Below are positions 53,498 through 64,000 of a DNA stretch of 64,000 nt, piece by piece. Made by a program: the position numbers and the translations under genes. The notes below the pieces were generated by a model that was not told where the DNA came from, did not search any database, and was given only the letters and a program-made list of their open reading frames with translations. This stretch comes from Dermatemys mawii. Its lineage: Eukaryota > Chordata > Testudines > Dermatemydidae. The DNA lies in NCBI GenBank assembly GCA_007922305.1, contig ML677335.1, forward strand, positions 16,137,790-16,201,789. The letters run 5' to 3'. The first letter of the stretch is position 1, and each line of letters begins with the position of its first letter.

Positions 53498-56391
53498 AGT
53501 CCTGACAGCAGTGCTTCTGCCAACTGCACAGGGGCAGCTGAATTACCTGTTGATGCTGCTGGAAGGAGATGAATGAGCTCTGAAATAATTCATGATGCTC
53601 CCTTCTTTTAGAACAGCTCTTTGTTTCTTGATCTATTTATAACAGTCACTGCACCTATTTTAGTACATTTTGAGGTGAGAGACAGATCTCAGCAATGACT
53701 TGAAGTAAGCAGTTGAAAAAAAATCAATACAATCACTTAGGGACAGTGTTAATGGGTTGTTTCTAAAGTAGACTCTGGGGGATGTGTTCTGAGGGAGAGT
53801 TCTTGCAGTTCAGGCAGAAAAATCATTTTTTTAAAAAGATAGTAAATAAATAGGAATATACCCCCAAACTACCAAAGCTTTGCAAAGGCTCCTATTTTTT
53901 GCTGCCACATTCTATAACCCTTACAGGAATCCTTTTCAAATTAATGAGAGTTTTGCTTAAGCATGAACTGCAAAATTTGACTCTTCCTTTAAAAGTCTGT
54001 CATGATTTGTGGACATAGTGAGCAATGCTTATTCCTTTCTGTGAGCAATACATAATATAGTACACTTTGGGGCTTCCTCCCCCCCATTTACATCAAAATT
54101 CATTCAATAACATCACTCACATTTGCTTAATAGTTTTCATTAGGGGGTGGTTGGATAGTCAGGTACTGCAAAGCCATTAGTGAAGATCAGCTTTTGCTTA
54201 TGCTGCATCTGTATGACCTGGGGCATGTAACTCTATTAAACAAAACAAAGGCTTTACTATTTAAAAAAATGTTTTAATTTTTCAGGTACATATATGCAAG
54301 ACAGAGAGAGAGCAGCTGGAAACAATTTACCCAGAAAATGGAATAGCATGTGATATGGATCTGTCAGGTAAATTCAAGAGCATCAAAATACAATCAAAAG
54401 AATGTTAATCAAATAGCACAGAAATAACATGGTTCTTAAACTGTGATCTGTGAACAAAAAGAGAAAGCCATGTGTTTATATCCAGCTTGCATTCCTGCCC
54501 CCCTCTTCTCCCAGGTAGGCTGTTAGTTTGTCCATTGTTATGAGTTCCTAAATTTGGGGCACAATTCACTCCGCACAACTGAAAATTCCACAACGGGGCA
54601 CCACCTCACACACAAAATGAAAATATTCACAGTAAAATAAATGTACCTTTTCCCCAAATCTTTGCTCCATTCAGAGCTGAAAATTTGATGGACAAACTGG
54701 CAAATGCAGGATCCACGTGAGGCAATGTACCAACCTATACAAAGACTTTCCTGTTGGTCCCACAAAACAGCAGCAAAAGGTAGATGTCTGAAGGATGCTT
54801 TTAGATGTGCCTTTAATAACGAGTACATATAGAGCTAAGGCAGGTTATATTGCCTCATCTAGAGCCCTCTTCCTCTTTTTTGTAAGCCTCCTAACAGACG
54901 TCAGGTGGTAATGACTTTGTCCATTTTCTACTAACCTAGGCATTCATACCAGTGGCCTAGAGGTTGCAATCCAGTCTGTAGCTCATTGCCAGTTCTTTAA
55001 GCCATGCGGTCCTATGTGGAGAAAGTCAAAAGCAGCGATGATGAAACAGAGTATTGTAGGCTATGTCACTTGGTTTAATTTTCAAGTATATATTTTTCTT
55101 TAATTTTGCTCAATTTCTGTGGGAAAATATGAAATGTACCAAAAGATAACTCACTGAAAACATCAAATCTGTTATGTTCTACCACATTTCAATTAATTTT
55201 GACTGTTTTTTTTAAATATTCAAAATAGGTACCATTGTACTGCAGTTATAAAGCACAGTGTGCTAAGAATCACAACCCTATTTCTCTATTTGGCCCACAA
55301 TGAAAAATTCAGTATTTCATATTTCAGAGTGAGAGTCATGTAAACACTGCAGCTGATTAAACAGAGTAATTAGATTATGTTCTCTTATTTTGCTGTTTCA
55401 AGGATCCATTAAGATTAGTTTAGAGTAGACATCTACAATTCCCATGGAATTCAAACCTATGACTTAAAGGTCTCTTACCTGCTTAAAGAGAAGGCTGATA
55501 ATAAGAAATACATTAAGTAATCTCACTTCCAATAGTGTCACTGAGCTCTAGAGTTATCTCTTTATCTAACAGAAGCTATGAATATATGACTTAAGAACTA
55601 ATGGTACAGAAATTGTTTCTAATCTAATTTTAAGTTAGGAATCATTCTTATTATTATTACTACGATTATTTAAATTTGGTACTATTATACTAGGTAATTG
55701 TTAAGTGCCTAGTAGCTATGCAAATTAGAAATACCTCATATATACTAGGAGAGTAACTTTGTGGAGCTGTTGATGGCTGCATAGAATGTGTCCGTATGTA
55801 TGGGGGTTTACTTCAGTTTTTATTAACAGAGGTAATTTAATTTAAAAACTTTCTTTTACACTTTGTGGTCAAGCAGCAAGACTTTGGCCTCAGACTGGAA
55901 TGGAAGTGAAATGAATCCATCTCTCTGCATGCCTGTTTAGAGAGTACCAGTATAATGCTTTTGTGCTATAGTATAGCAGAGACCCTTGTTAAGTCCAAAG
56001 ATGAGCAAACTAGCTCTTTTAGGTCATGATGCTCACCACAGGTCTGCAGCTCATGTTACGTATCGCAATTCAACTAGCCATTCCCACTGTCCATATTTTT
56101 AAAATTTAAGTAGGCAAGTGCCTCTTCATTTGTAGTAATAAAAGTTTACCACTAATATTCTTCCACTTGTGGACCATGGTATCTCTGGGCATCAGACTGC
56201 ATGTATACTTCTAAAAGTGTTTATTGAACAAATATAGGGGGCATGTGCCTAAAGTACTTCAACCATCGAGTATGTCCGTTTGGTACATTATTCAATCAAA
56301 CCACTGCCAAAAGCATCTTGCCTTCTCCTCTCTCTACTACCAAAGTGAAGAACACAGCAAAAACACTGTAGAATACACTGCAATTCTGAAA
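53498..56391. other. 2.9 kb, no gene recognised
   Basis: AT-rich; includes an ATTATTATTAC simple tract near 55650. A 96-codon minus frame (54538-54828) is unrecognised. Confidence 0.4.
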
Positions 56392-56629
56392 TTTACCCTC
56401 AACTGTCATCAGAACTGCTGGCTTGTAGGAACTTTTGGAAGGAGACCTTCTCCCATCTCTCACTTTCTTCCTCCCCACACACTACCTTACCACACAAATT
56501 TACCACACTTTACCACAATTTTACCAAATTTACCACACTACTTTACCACACAAATTTATCCTCAACTGTCATCAGAACTGCTGGCTTGTAGGAACTTTTG
56601 GAAGGAGACCTTCTCTCATCTCTCTCACT
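56392..56629. repeat. 75-bp direct repeat around an ACCACA-rich spacer
   Basis: A segment containing CTCAACTGTCATCAGAACTG and GGAACTTTTGGAAGGAGACC occurs at 56392-56466 and 56555-56629, offset about 163 bases, nearly identical. Between them TTTACCACA-type short units repeat. The plus frame 56224-56661 runs through both but looks incidental. Confidence 0.85.
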
Positions 56630-56825
56630 CCCCCCCCCCACTACTTTTCCAACCTTGTTAGCAAACAAAATCTAGCTGGTGTAGAACAGCAAAGACACAG
56701 AAAAACCTATTTTTTAAAATGTTTGGGGTTTTATGGCTCAAACATGATTTTGGCCTGCTCAGGAGGCCTAATTCTGTTCTCATTCACACAGTGTAAATCT
56801 GGAGTAACTCCACTAGATGGAGGTT

Positions 56826-57170
56826 TTAGAGTAGCAGCTGTGTTAGTCTGTATCTGTAAAAAGATCAGGAGTACTTGTGGCACCTTAGAGACTTAAATTT
56901 ATTTCAGCATAAGCTTTCATAGGCTATAGCCCACTTCATCGGATGCATAGAGTGGAACACACAGAAGTAAGATGTATATATACACACAGAAAAACATGAA
57001 AAGGTGGAAGTTGCCACACCAATTCTAAGAGGCTATTTAATTTAGATGAGCTATTATCAGCAGGAGAAAAAAAACCTTTTGTAGTGATAATCAAGAAGGC
57101 GTATATCAGACAGTTGACAAGCAGATGTGAGGATACTTAACTTGATGAGTTAGTCCAGTTTTATACTTGT
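56826..57170 (-). mobile_element. Penelope-like terminal fragment
   Basis: Plus-strand blocks TAGAGTAGCAGCTGTGTTAG, TACTTGTGGCACCTTAGAGA, AAGGTGGAAGTTGCCACACC and GAGCTATTATCAGCAGGAG are in the order of a very common turtle repeat whose longer copies I associate with Penelope-like reverse transcriptases. The coding part is absent here. Confidence 0.5.
56905..56942 (-). ncRNA. hammerhead-ribozyme-like core, cleavage base changed
   Basis: On minus, CCGATGA (56936-56942) sits at the CUGANGA box with U4 replaced by C. A 6-bp helix follows (GTGGGC with GCCTAT, wobbles included), then GAAA (56915-56918) and GC-TTAT-GC as a minimal stem III. The next bases are T then G where U then A, C or U is needed, so self-cleavage is not expected. 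Confidence 0.4.
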
Positions 57171-60100
57171 GTCACAGACCAGAATTTGTCCTAGAATCTC
57201 TAACAAAGTATAATCACATAGTGGAGTGGCTACTGCAGTGCCAGGAGAGAGAGAGATCAAAGGAATAGCTGATAATGATTCCTTAAGCAGAATACCTTTA
57301 CCCCTTCCCTAACTCCTGCAAAGCAAGTTCTAGTTGGAAACTGGAGCAGACAGCATATATTTAAAGGTGATGCACAGGTGGTAATACTGTGCAAGATTTC
57401 TGGAGAATCTGAACATTTATTCTACCCAGAGCATTTCAATAAATTTGTTAGCAGCAGATATATATATATATATTGTGTAAACTGTTAACACTGCACAATC
57501 CTCTCCATGGAACTAACTGGGACAGATGATTAACAGGGTGGCAGATCAGATTCTGCAGCCTGCTCATTTGACCTCATAGACGCCCCTCTACAGGAGCTTC
57601 TTTGGTATCCCGATCCTTAGTTTGGCAGGAGGGCAGAATTATCTTTACAGCATGCTTCTCTTACCCAGACTCACAAGTCAACATATCCAAGTAGAACATA
57701 GGCAATCAAAGAGACAGGGAAAACTTTAGATAGACAGAATGTAATAATCCAAATGTTATTTCATCTAGAAAATGGGGTAAACATCCCTATCTGATCAGGA
57801 CTCAGGTTTCATCTAAATAGCAGAAAGCTTCATATTAAAAAAAAAATTGGTATCTATTTGACAATTCACTAATGAATAAAAATACTGTGTATGTTCAACT
57901 ATGTTTTGTTGCTCTGAAAAATAAAGGAAAATGTCTGCTCTTTCTAAATTTGCAAACCTTTCAATCCTCCATTTATTGGTACAGCTTTAACTTTATTACA
58001 AAAATGCAGGGAAACCAATTAAAGATCATATTAAAATGACAATCCTTACAGATGAACAAATAGTATCCTTGAAATACTGTATGTCAATTACATTTTATAA
58101 GCATAACAGATCTTTTCAAAAAGGATAGAAAAACACTGCTCAGAGCATGAAAGGTGCCAGAGTTTTTAGCTGGCATTTACACAATGCATGCTTTTCTGAT
58201 GAGAGCAATGAGACAATGAGATGCTAATATCAGGGCATAATATGCCAGTGATGTAAAAGGTCTGTGATAATCTGGATCCTGAATCTTAACTACTCACTGT
58301 ACACATTCACAATGCCAAAGAGAGGAGTGTAGCTTAAGACAAAGTGGTAACCATCCAGCTGGCAAGAGAATAAGATGAGTGATGGCTACCGAGGTGCTTA
58401 AAAATAAAAAGAGGAATAATACTTTGATTTATATATATGTTGCATTTCACCTGAAGACCTCAGAGAATTTCACAAGCATTTACTGTTTAAACCTCATGAG
58501 CCCTGCATGATGGGGAATCGTGAAGCACAGTGCTGCCTAGTGTTTCCATATGGGGAGCGTGGCTCCATAGCATCACTTGCCCAAGGTTGGCCTACAAAGC
58601 ATTGTCTGGCCCTAAATTGTTTCAATTTTGATTCAGTGCGGGAAGGGCTCTGTTGCATCGACACAGAATTGTTCTGTTCCAGAATTAGGGTCCATAAACT
58701 AATGTAAGAATTTTAAAAGCAAGCAGTAAACACCACACCTCACTTTTCTTCATACACCTTCCTCCTACCCACCTCTCCACATAAGCAAAAGGACCAAAAT
58801 ATGACACAGCTTTCCTTCAGCCCTAGGCTTTCCCACACAAACCTATGAGTTTTCTACACAACAGACATTATACTCTAACAGCTAACTCCAGGCTATTACT
58901 CTTAAAGACCCACACCAAAATGAAACAATGGAACAATGTGATGCTTCCTCAGGAACAAGAGAAAAGCTGGAGAAAACATAAAAGCAAAATCATTTACCAA
59001 CTGAAAGGAGACTGTCTCAGTTAGCCACATTAAGGTTGCAACTCAAGTATTGCTCTTATATTTAAAGGGCCCAGCTACTTCAGGAGAGCATGATAGGAAA
59101 TATCCTCTACATAAGAGTAAACCCAAAATAGAAAGTACAGTGGTGACAAAAAAATGGATTTAGATTAATTAGAGGAACAAACTTCAGCTTTCCTAATAGC
59201 CACTGAGATTTTGACCCCTGAAGCCCAGCATTTTGTACACAAAGCATAATTATCCTGGTATTTTGTAGTATTCTGATGTGGATTTCCGCACAAGCTCATA
59301 CAATGGAAATCCAGCTTTCTTTTTGCTGTCCTTCACTGTGTTTTAAACATATGATCACGTTCTCCTGAGTAAGAATCATTGTATCTAGCCTTTTATGCCC
59401 TCGCTTCTGAAGGAAGTGTGTTTACATATGTTGTGGGTAGAGATGCCTCAAGCTCCATATGAGCCATTCCTTTCTAAAAGTGGAATTTATATTAATTTTA
59501 AATATTTCTGTGGTGCCCATCACCATGGAATCTAGCAATTATCATCTGATAATGCTGCTTGAAATGCCAGGCATATCCCAGCACAGTTTTTTCCATGCTT
59601 TCTTGGAGCAACAGCATTGCTGTTACCTGTTTGAGGTAAGTACTGGGCTTACCTGTTTGAGGTAAGTACTGGGCTTTGTTTTCCAGTTTCCCACTGAATC
59701 ATGCTCCAAATGCACTCAATTTAACAGGCAGTATTTTGTGCAGGAAATGGAATCCACCCCTTCAGATGCTCTATAAAGGCAATTGCTCAATTAATCAATA
59801 AAGTTCATTTTCACTCCCTAAAGCAGCCACCCACCCAAGCAGATGTTCAAATATACTCACTCTAAAACCGGAAACCCACTCTGATGCAAATGCCTCTCAC
59901 CAACTGTCAGCCCACAGTTAAAGTTGGAATTAATGATGTATCCTTGCTTTGCTGTCCATAATGGCATGACTGGAGAATGAATAATCTATTTCTTTTCTTT
60001 ACAAAAACAGCACAATTCAGTTCCAAAACATTCATTTTAATTTTTTTTATTGCCATAAACATTTTATTATAATGTCATTTTCCTAATGAGCCAAATTCAG

Positions 60101-60182
60101 AAATAAAAATGGTTTCATTTGTGTGACCAAAATGTGTAAAATATACGTCCTCTGACTTTAGGCCAAAGGTAACTGCCTCTTT
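57171..60182. other. 3 kb, no gene recognised
   Basis: AT-rich. Contains an (AT)n tract at 57458-57473 and a 26-bp tandem duplication at 59623-59674. No coding frame of note. Confidence 0.4.
59623..59674. repeat. perfect 26-bp tandem duplication
   Basis: The unit starting TTACCTGTTTGAGGTAAGT occurs twice head to tail, at 59623-59648 and 59649-59674, with no differences. Each copy contains GAG|GTAAGT, a strong splice-donor-like string on plus. Confidence 0.95.
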
Positions 60183-60300
60183 GGGTATGTCTATACTGCA
60201 GTTAAAAACCCATGGCTGGATCGTGCCAGCTGACTCCAGCTAAGGGGCTGTTCAATTGCAGTATAGATGTTTGGCCCACTGCTCAGGCTATAGCCAAAGT
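60183..60300. mobile_element. half of a palindromic MITE
   Basis: GGGTATGTCTATACTGCAGT, CCATGGCTGGATCGTGCCAG and CAATTGCAGTATAGATG match one arm of a turtle MITE. The mirrored arm is not seen. Confidence 0.5.
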
Positions 60301-61318
60301 CCAACCAAATTTCAGAGAAGAATAAAACACCTGTCTTCTAGTTCCCCACTCAGCTCTAGCGCTTTTTAGAGATCCTGACTGCCAGCTTCAGACCCAACAT
60401 CTCAAAAGATGTGGGAGCTAATTAATTCCTCACATCTAGTCCAACCCTACAACCCTGCACTCACGGCAGGAAACTCTGGTCCTTGTTGCAGGGCAGAGGA
60501 TTAACCTGGGAAAGGTCCAAACCTCCTGTTGTAGGAGATAGGGGCAAGCCATAGAGTTCAGATCCATAGCTGAGCCTCCCTGAAGTTCTGGGGTGTGCAG
60601 AACTAGGGTTTTGCTTCAGAAGCATCTTTAAAACTAGAGTTTCTAATTCCCCTCGCCTCCGTTCTGCCATCAGGTACTGGCTCACATGTTCTTAAATCTT
60701 TCACAATTGATTCCCATGTGAAAAAAAAAACTGCCCTCACTTCCAGCCAATATTGTACTAAGATTGATACTGAGTGCTAAATGCTAATTATATGGGAGAT
60801 AAGTGGAACTCGGCGTATTGGACATTTAATTTCTCCCCGGGCTCAAGGTTTTGCTTTAGCTGGTCTCCTTCATTGACTGAAGAAAAGATAAACTAAGTAC
60901 ATAGGCCCCCAAAAGGGTACTGTAGTCACCGCCATCACATCAATGACCTATTCTAAGGTGAGTGATCTGAGGAATTTCAAAAGAACATAGTCTTTCTTCC
61001 AATTTTGTGGGCTATGATTATTGCTGTAGCTTCATCAGGTTAGCAAGTAACTAAGGCTTACAGACAGAAAGGAAATATGGAGTAAAATGCTAATTAAAGG
61101 TTCTTGCTCCAAATAATGTTTGCTATGGAATTTGATGAACAGCTTGTATGGGACTTGGCCAGCAGCTACAAAGAAAAAGTAAAAAAGAATAGTCTTTCAC
61201 GGGCGTCATGTAAAATCTGAGCTTTTTACACTTTATCAATAAAGATATTTTAGCACTTTTCTGAAGAACATGGGTGTTAGATCTTCTCAAATTCCATAAT
61301 GAGTGATTATTGTACACT
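60301..61318. other. nothing recognised
   Basis: No gene or transposon ends recognised. Confidence 0.4.
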
Positions 61319-61325
61319 ATAGCTA

Positions 61326-62420
61326 TGACATTCTATACCTTGGGGGAGTGTGCTAGAACCCCCATATTCCTCATTTTCATATAATCTCGATCTTATGTAT
61401 AAAGCATGCCTTGTAAGGTATCAGAGGAAAGGTTATGATCTGCTGAAAGTAATTTCTCTATACATATGTGTGTATCATTAATGCATATGAAGTTATGAGA
61501 ATTATGTAGTATGGCTGTCACTAAAACAAGCTGTAAGTTGGGGGAATCAGCCAGAAATTAGCTCCCCAGAGGCAACAGCAAGGAAAGTAACCAACACCCG
61601 GGTGGAATGTCAAACAACCCATCAACAGCAATTGTCCAGCAAGGGAGCTACAGTGCAATGACTCACCTGCATGAGGCCACACCAGGGGAATTTCTCCCCC
61701 TTGCTTGGAGAGACTCAGTAATGCTCATCTGACTCAAAGGTGGGGAGGGGGCAAAGCCAAGTGGGAGGAAAAGTCATGATAAAAGGAAGAGATGTTTGCC
61801 ATGCTTTTCCTTTCTCTTCCACCTACACCTACAGACACCACCACACCAAGTGACTGAAGAACTGATCAAAGGGGAGAGCCTGGCTGAAGAGCAAGCAGCC
61901 AGCCTATGGTGAGAAGCATCTAAGTTTGTATGAGCACTGAAAGTGTTAAGATCAGCTTAGAATGTGTTTTGCTTTTATTTCATTTGACTAAATCTGACCT
62001 GTTATCCTTTGATTTATAATCACTTAAAAACTGTCTTTATAGTTAATAAATCTGTTTGTTTAGTCTACCTAAAGCAATGTATTTGGTTTGAAGCATGTCA
62101 GATGCTCCACTTGGAATAAAGGCCTGGTACCTATCAATTTCTTTGTTAAATTGATATACTCATATAAGCCTGCAGCGTCCAGCAGGTGTAATTGGACACT
62201 GCAAGATGGAGGTTCCTAGGGTTTTGTCTGGGACTGGAGATTTTGCTAGTGTCATTTGGTTGCACAATCCAGGTAGCAGCTTACCTGTTAGAGGCTGTGC
62301 ATGAACAGCCCAGGAGTGGGGGTTCTCAAGGCAACCCAGGGTAAAGCTGGCTCCCAGAGTCAAGGATTGGATTGACCTAGCAGATTACTGGTCCAGATAA
62401 CATCAGAGGTGAACGTCACA
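61326..62420 (+). mobile_element. solo LTR
   Basis: Begins TGACATTCTATACC and ends GAACGTCACA, giving TG...CA termini. ATAGCTA lies directly outside both ends (61319-61325 and 62421-62427). A TATA-like ATAAAAGG at 61779-61786 and AATAAA at 62045-62050 set the transcription sense to plus. No internal retroviral genes adjoin it. The 1095-bp length and form fit an endogenous retrovirus-type or related LTR left by recombination; the family is not identified. Confidence 0.7.
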
Positions 62421-62427
62421 ATAGCTA

Positions 62428-62984
62428 CCTTAAAAAATTTCCCTTGAGGTTTCAGTTAGGTTCAGTATTCTTTTTCTGTCAAACTACCATGTTCTATTTC
62501 TACCAATGGCTACAATTCAGCAATGTAGCAACTAGTGTAGCATGTGTGTGTAAAATTTATAAAACACTTTAGATTCCTTTGAAATTAAACTTATTTATTT
62601 TCTAGCCAATATGCTTTTCTTGCATAAATGCATTCTGTACAACACACACAGCTCATTAATATCATGGACATTTGTGTTTTCCAAGTTTCCAGGATACTGT
62701 TACTTCAGTCCTAAGGCTTTGATCCTGCAAATACTTATGCATATATAACTTTACTCATGGGAACGCCTTATTTATATACATGCCTGGTTGTAAGATCATG
62801 ACATCCATTTCACACTGCCATAATGGTGCAATATAAAAATTGTTTCCTTCTATTATGGTTTTGGTGGAGGAAAAGGATATTAAATTGTAATTGTTTTTGG
62901 TTTCAAGGTTTTTGTAATGTAGAATGCATAAAGGGATATTAAAGTTACTCTTGAACAGTAAACATGGCCACCTTTTTATGGGTG
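62428..62984. other. nothing clear
   Basis: A single GATCCTGCAAATACTTATGC MITE arm lies at 62730; the rest is AT-rich. Confidence 0.4.
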
Positions 62985-63116
62985 GATTGTAATATCTGAT
63001 TATTTATTTATATTTCAATAGTGCTTAGGGGCCCCAATCAAGTCCCTATTTGTGGTAAATGTTGTGCAAATACAGAATGAAAGATAAGGTTTTGGGGGAC
63101 GGGCCTACAGGACAAT
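62985..63116. repeat. old LINE-type repeat, third fragment
   Basis: TGCTTAGGGGCCCCAATCAA and GTTGTGCAAATACAGAATG match the opening of the family at 15821 and 24316. Confidence 0.45.
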
Positions 63117-64000
63117 CACGTCACACACTAACTACAGTAGGGTGGTACTCTCTAAAGGAACCCATCATTTTGTGTGTTTTAATGTCTTGCAGCGTGGATT
63201 TCCAATCTGTAGATCTGAGAAAAACTTGACATTTTAAATATATTCTTGTGAGGGAGTCAGTTGCCTTCTCTGGAAACTGAAACAAGAATAGATGAACTTG
63301 TTCTCCTTTATGGCATAACTTGCTTCTTAAATAGGCTGTAGCACTAGTCAGATCCTTTATTTTTGTAATACATTTCAACTATTTCATTGCAACTAAGTGA
63401 TATTTACATTATGTCTATATATGAATGAACACAAGTTTTACTGAGTTAGATACAGAATGCTACTTTATTTATTAATAATTTCTCTAAACATGCAACCACA
63501 CATCTGCTGTCTTGGAATATTAGCCATAGGGCTGTTCAAAACAGAAGCCATTAAATCAGTAGAAACAGCATGTTTTGAGTTCCTTTCCTCACAGAGGTTA
63601 GCAGTGCCAGGCCTCCATTTGTTAGGTGCCACATAAGGACAAAAGAAAACTTCTGACAATTGCAAAGGTCCAGAAAAGAGGGCAAGAGTGGATTGGCTAA
63701 AGTTACATTCAGCCAACTCTAGTTCTTGGGAAAGAAGAGGCGTTTCCCCTTCTCTGGGTCCATAGATGTCCACTGCTAGGAAGAATGATACCTGCAGCCT
63801 GGCCTTCAGAGGCAGAGGGGAACGCTGCACATGGGCTGTAAAACTGCTGCCCCCGCTAAGAACTGAGCCTGGTTGAGAGGCCGAGAGGAGCCGGCTAACT
63901 ACACCTCTGCATTCAGGGGTGAGCGCTGTTCTGAGCGGGGATGATTCTGTTGGAAGGAGGCTGCAAAGGTAGCTCGTTGTGAACCCGCTCACATACCAGA
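63117..64000. other. no gene called; moderately GC-rich at the window edge
   Basis: A minus frame of 175 codons (63992-63465) opens with GTG and has no internal ATG until late. GC and CpG rise from about 63700 to the end. It could be the edge of an exon or promoter continuing outside the window, but the sequence here does not settle it. Confidence 0.35.

Noticed and set aside
56224..56896. 145- and 153-codon plus frames
   Set aside because: They run through a local duplication and an ACCACA array; no domain and repeated text.

Overview
This is a vertebrate genomic window with no intact protein-coding gene that I can recognise. The density and type of repeats point to a non-avian reptile, most likely a turtle: CR1 LINE remnants, a DIRS-like retroelement, many hAT and PIF/Harbinger elements, MITEs and Penelope-like fragments. 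The species call rests on recognising repeat families and is an inference. One assembly gap (10 N) lies at 11021-11030.

Layout. 1-3336: a decayed DIRS-type retrotransposon on the minus strand, invaded by two terminal-inverted-repeat elements. 5.1-6.3 kb: three hAT-type elements back to back. 6.7-7.7 kb: a decayed retroelement ORF resembling an SGNH hydrolase. 9.25-10.4 kb: a CpG-rich block with YY1-like, CRE-like and splice-donor signals, the best candidate for a host promoter, with one candidate minus-strand first exon. 10.5-21 kb: hAT MITEs, a Tigger-like MITE, two CR1 ORF2 remnants (one per strand) and older SINE/LINE pieces. 25.8-29.8 kb: a partial Harbinger element, a hAT element, an inverted Penelope-like fragment with a hammerhead-ribozyme-like core, and a MITE carrying two inverted tRNA-like modules. 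40471-44576: a complete-length PIF/Harbinger transposon with terminal repeats, TTA target duplication, a Myb/SANT-like gene on plus and a DDE transposase on minus, both broken. 49-53.5 kb: nested MITEs and hATs. 56.8-57.2 kb: a second Penelope-like fragment. 61326-62420: a solo LTR. The rest is AT-rich intergenic or intronic sequence in which I see no genes.

How parts relate. In the Harbinger element the two genes converge on a shared AATAAA-rich gap, as expected for a transposase plus accessory DNA-binding protein. A shorter relative at 26.2-27.4 kb keeps the Myb-like exon. Both copies also carry a homologous-looking open frame on the opposite strand at the same relative place, which I cannot assign to any known Harbinger protein. 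Several MITEs in the window share GTCTACAC-type ends with the 26.2 kb Harbinger relative and may be its non-autonomous derivatives.

Limits. All family assignments come from reading the sequence and recalled family features; no search was run. Element edges without a stated target-site duplication are approximate.
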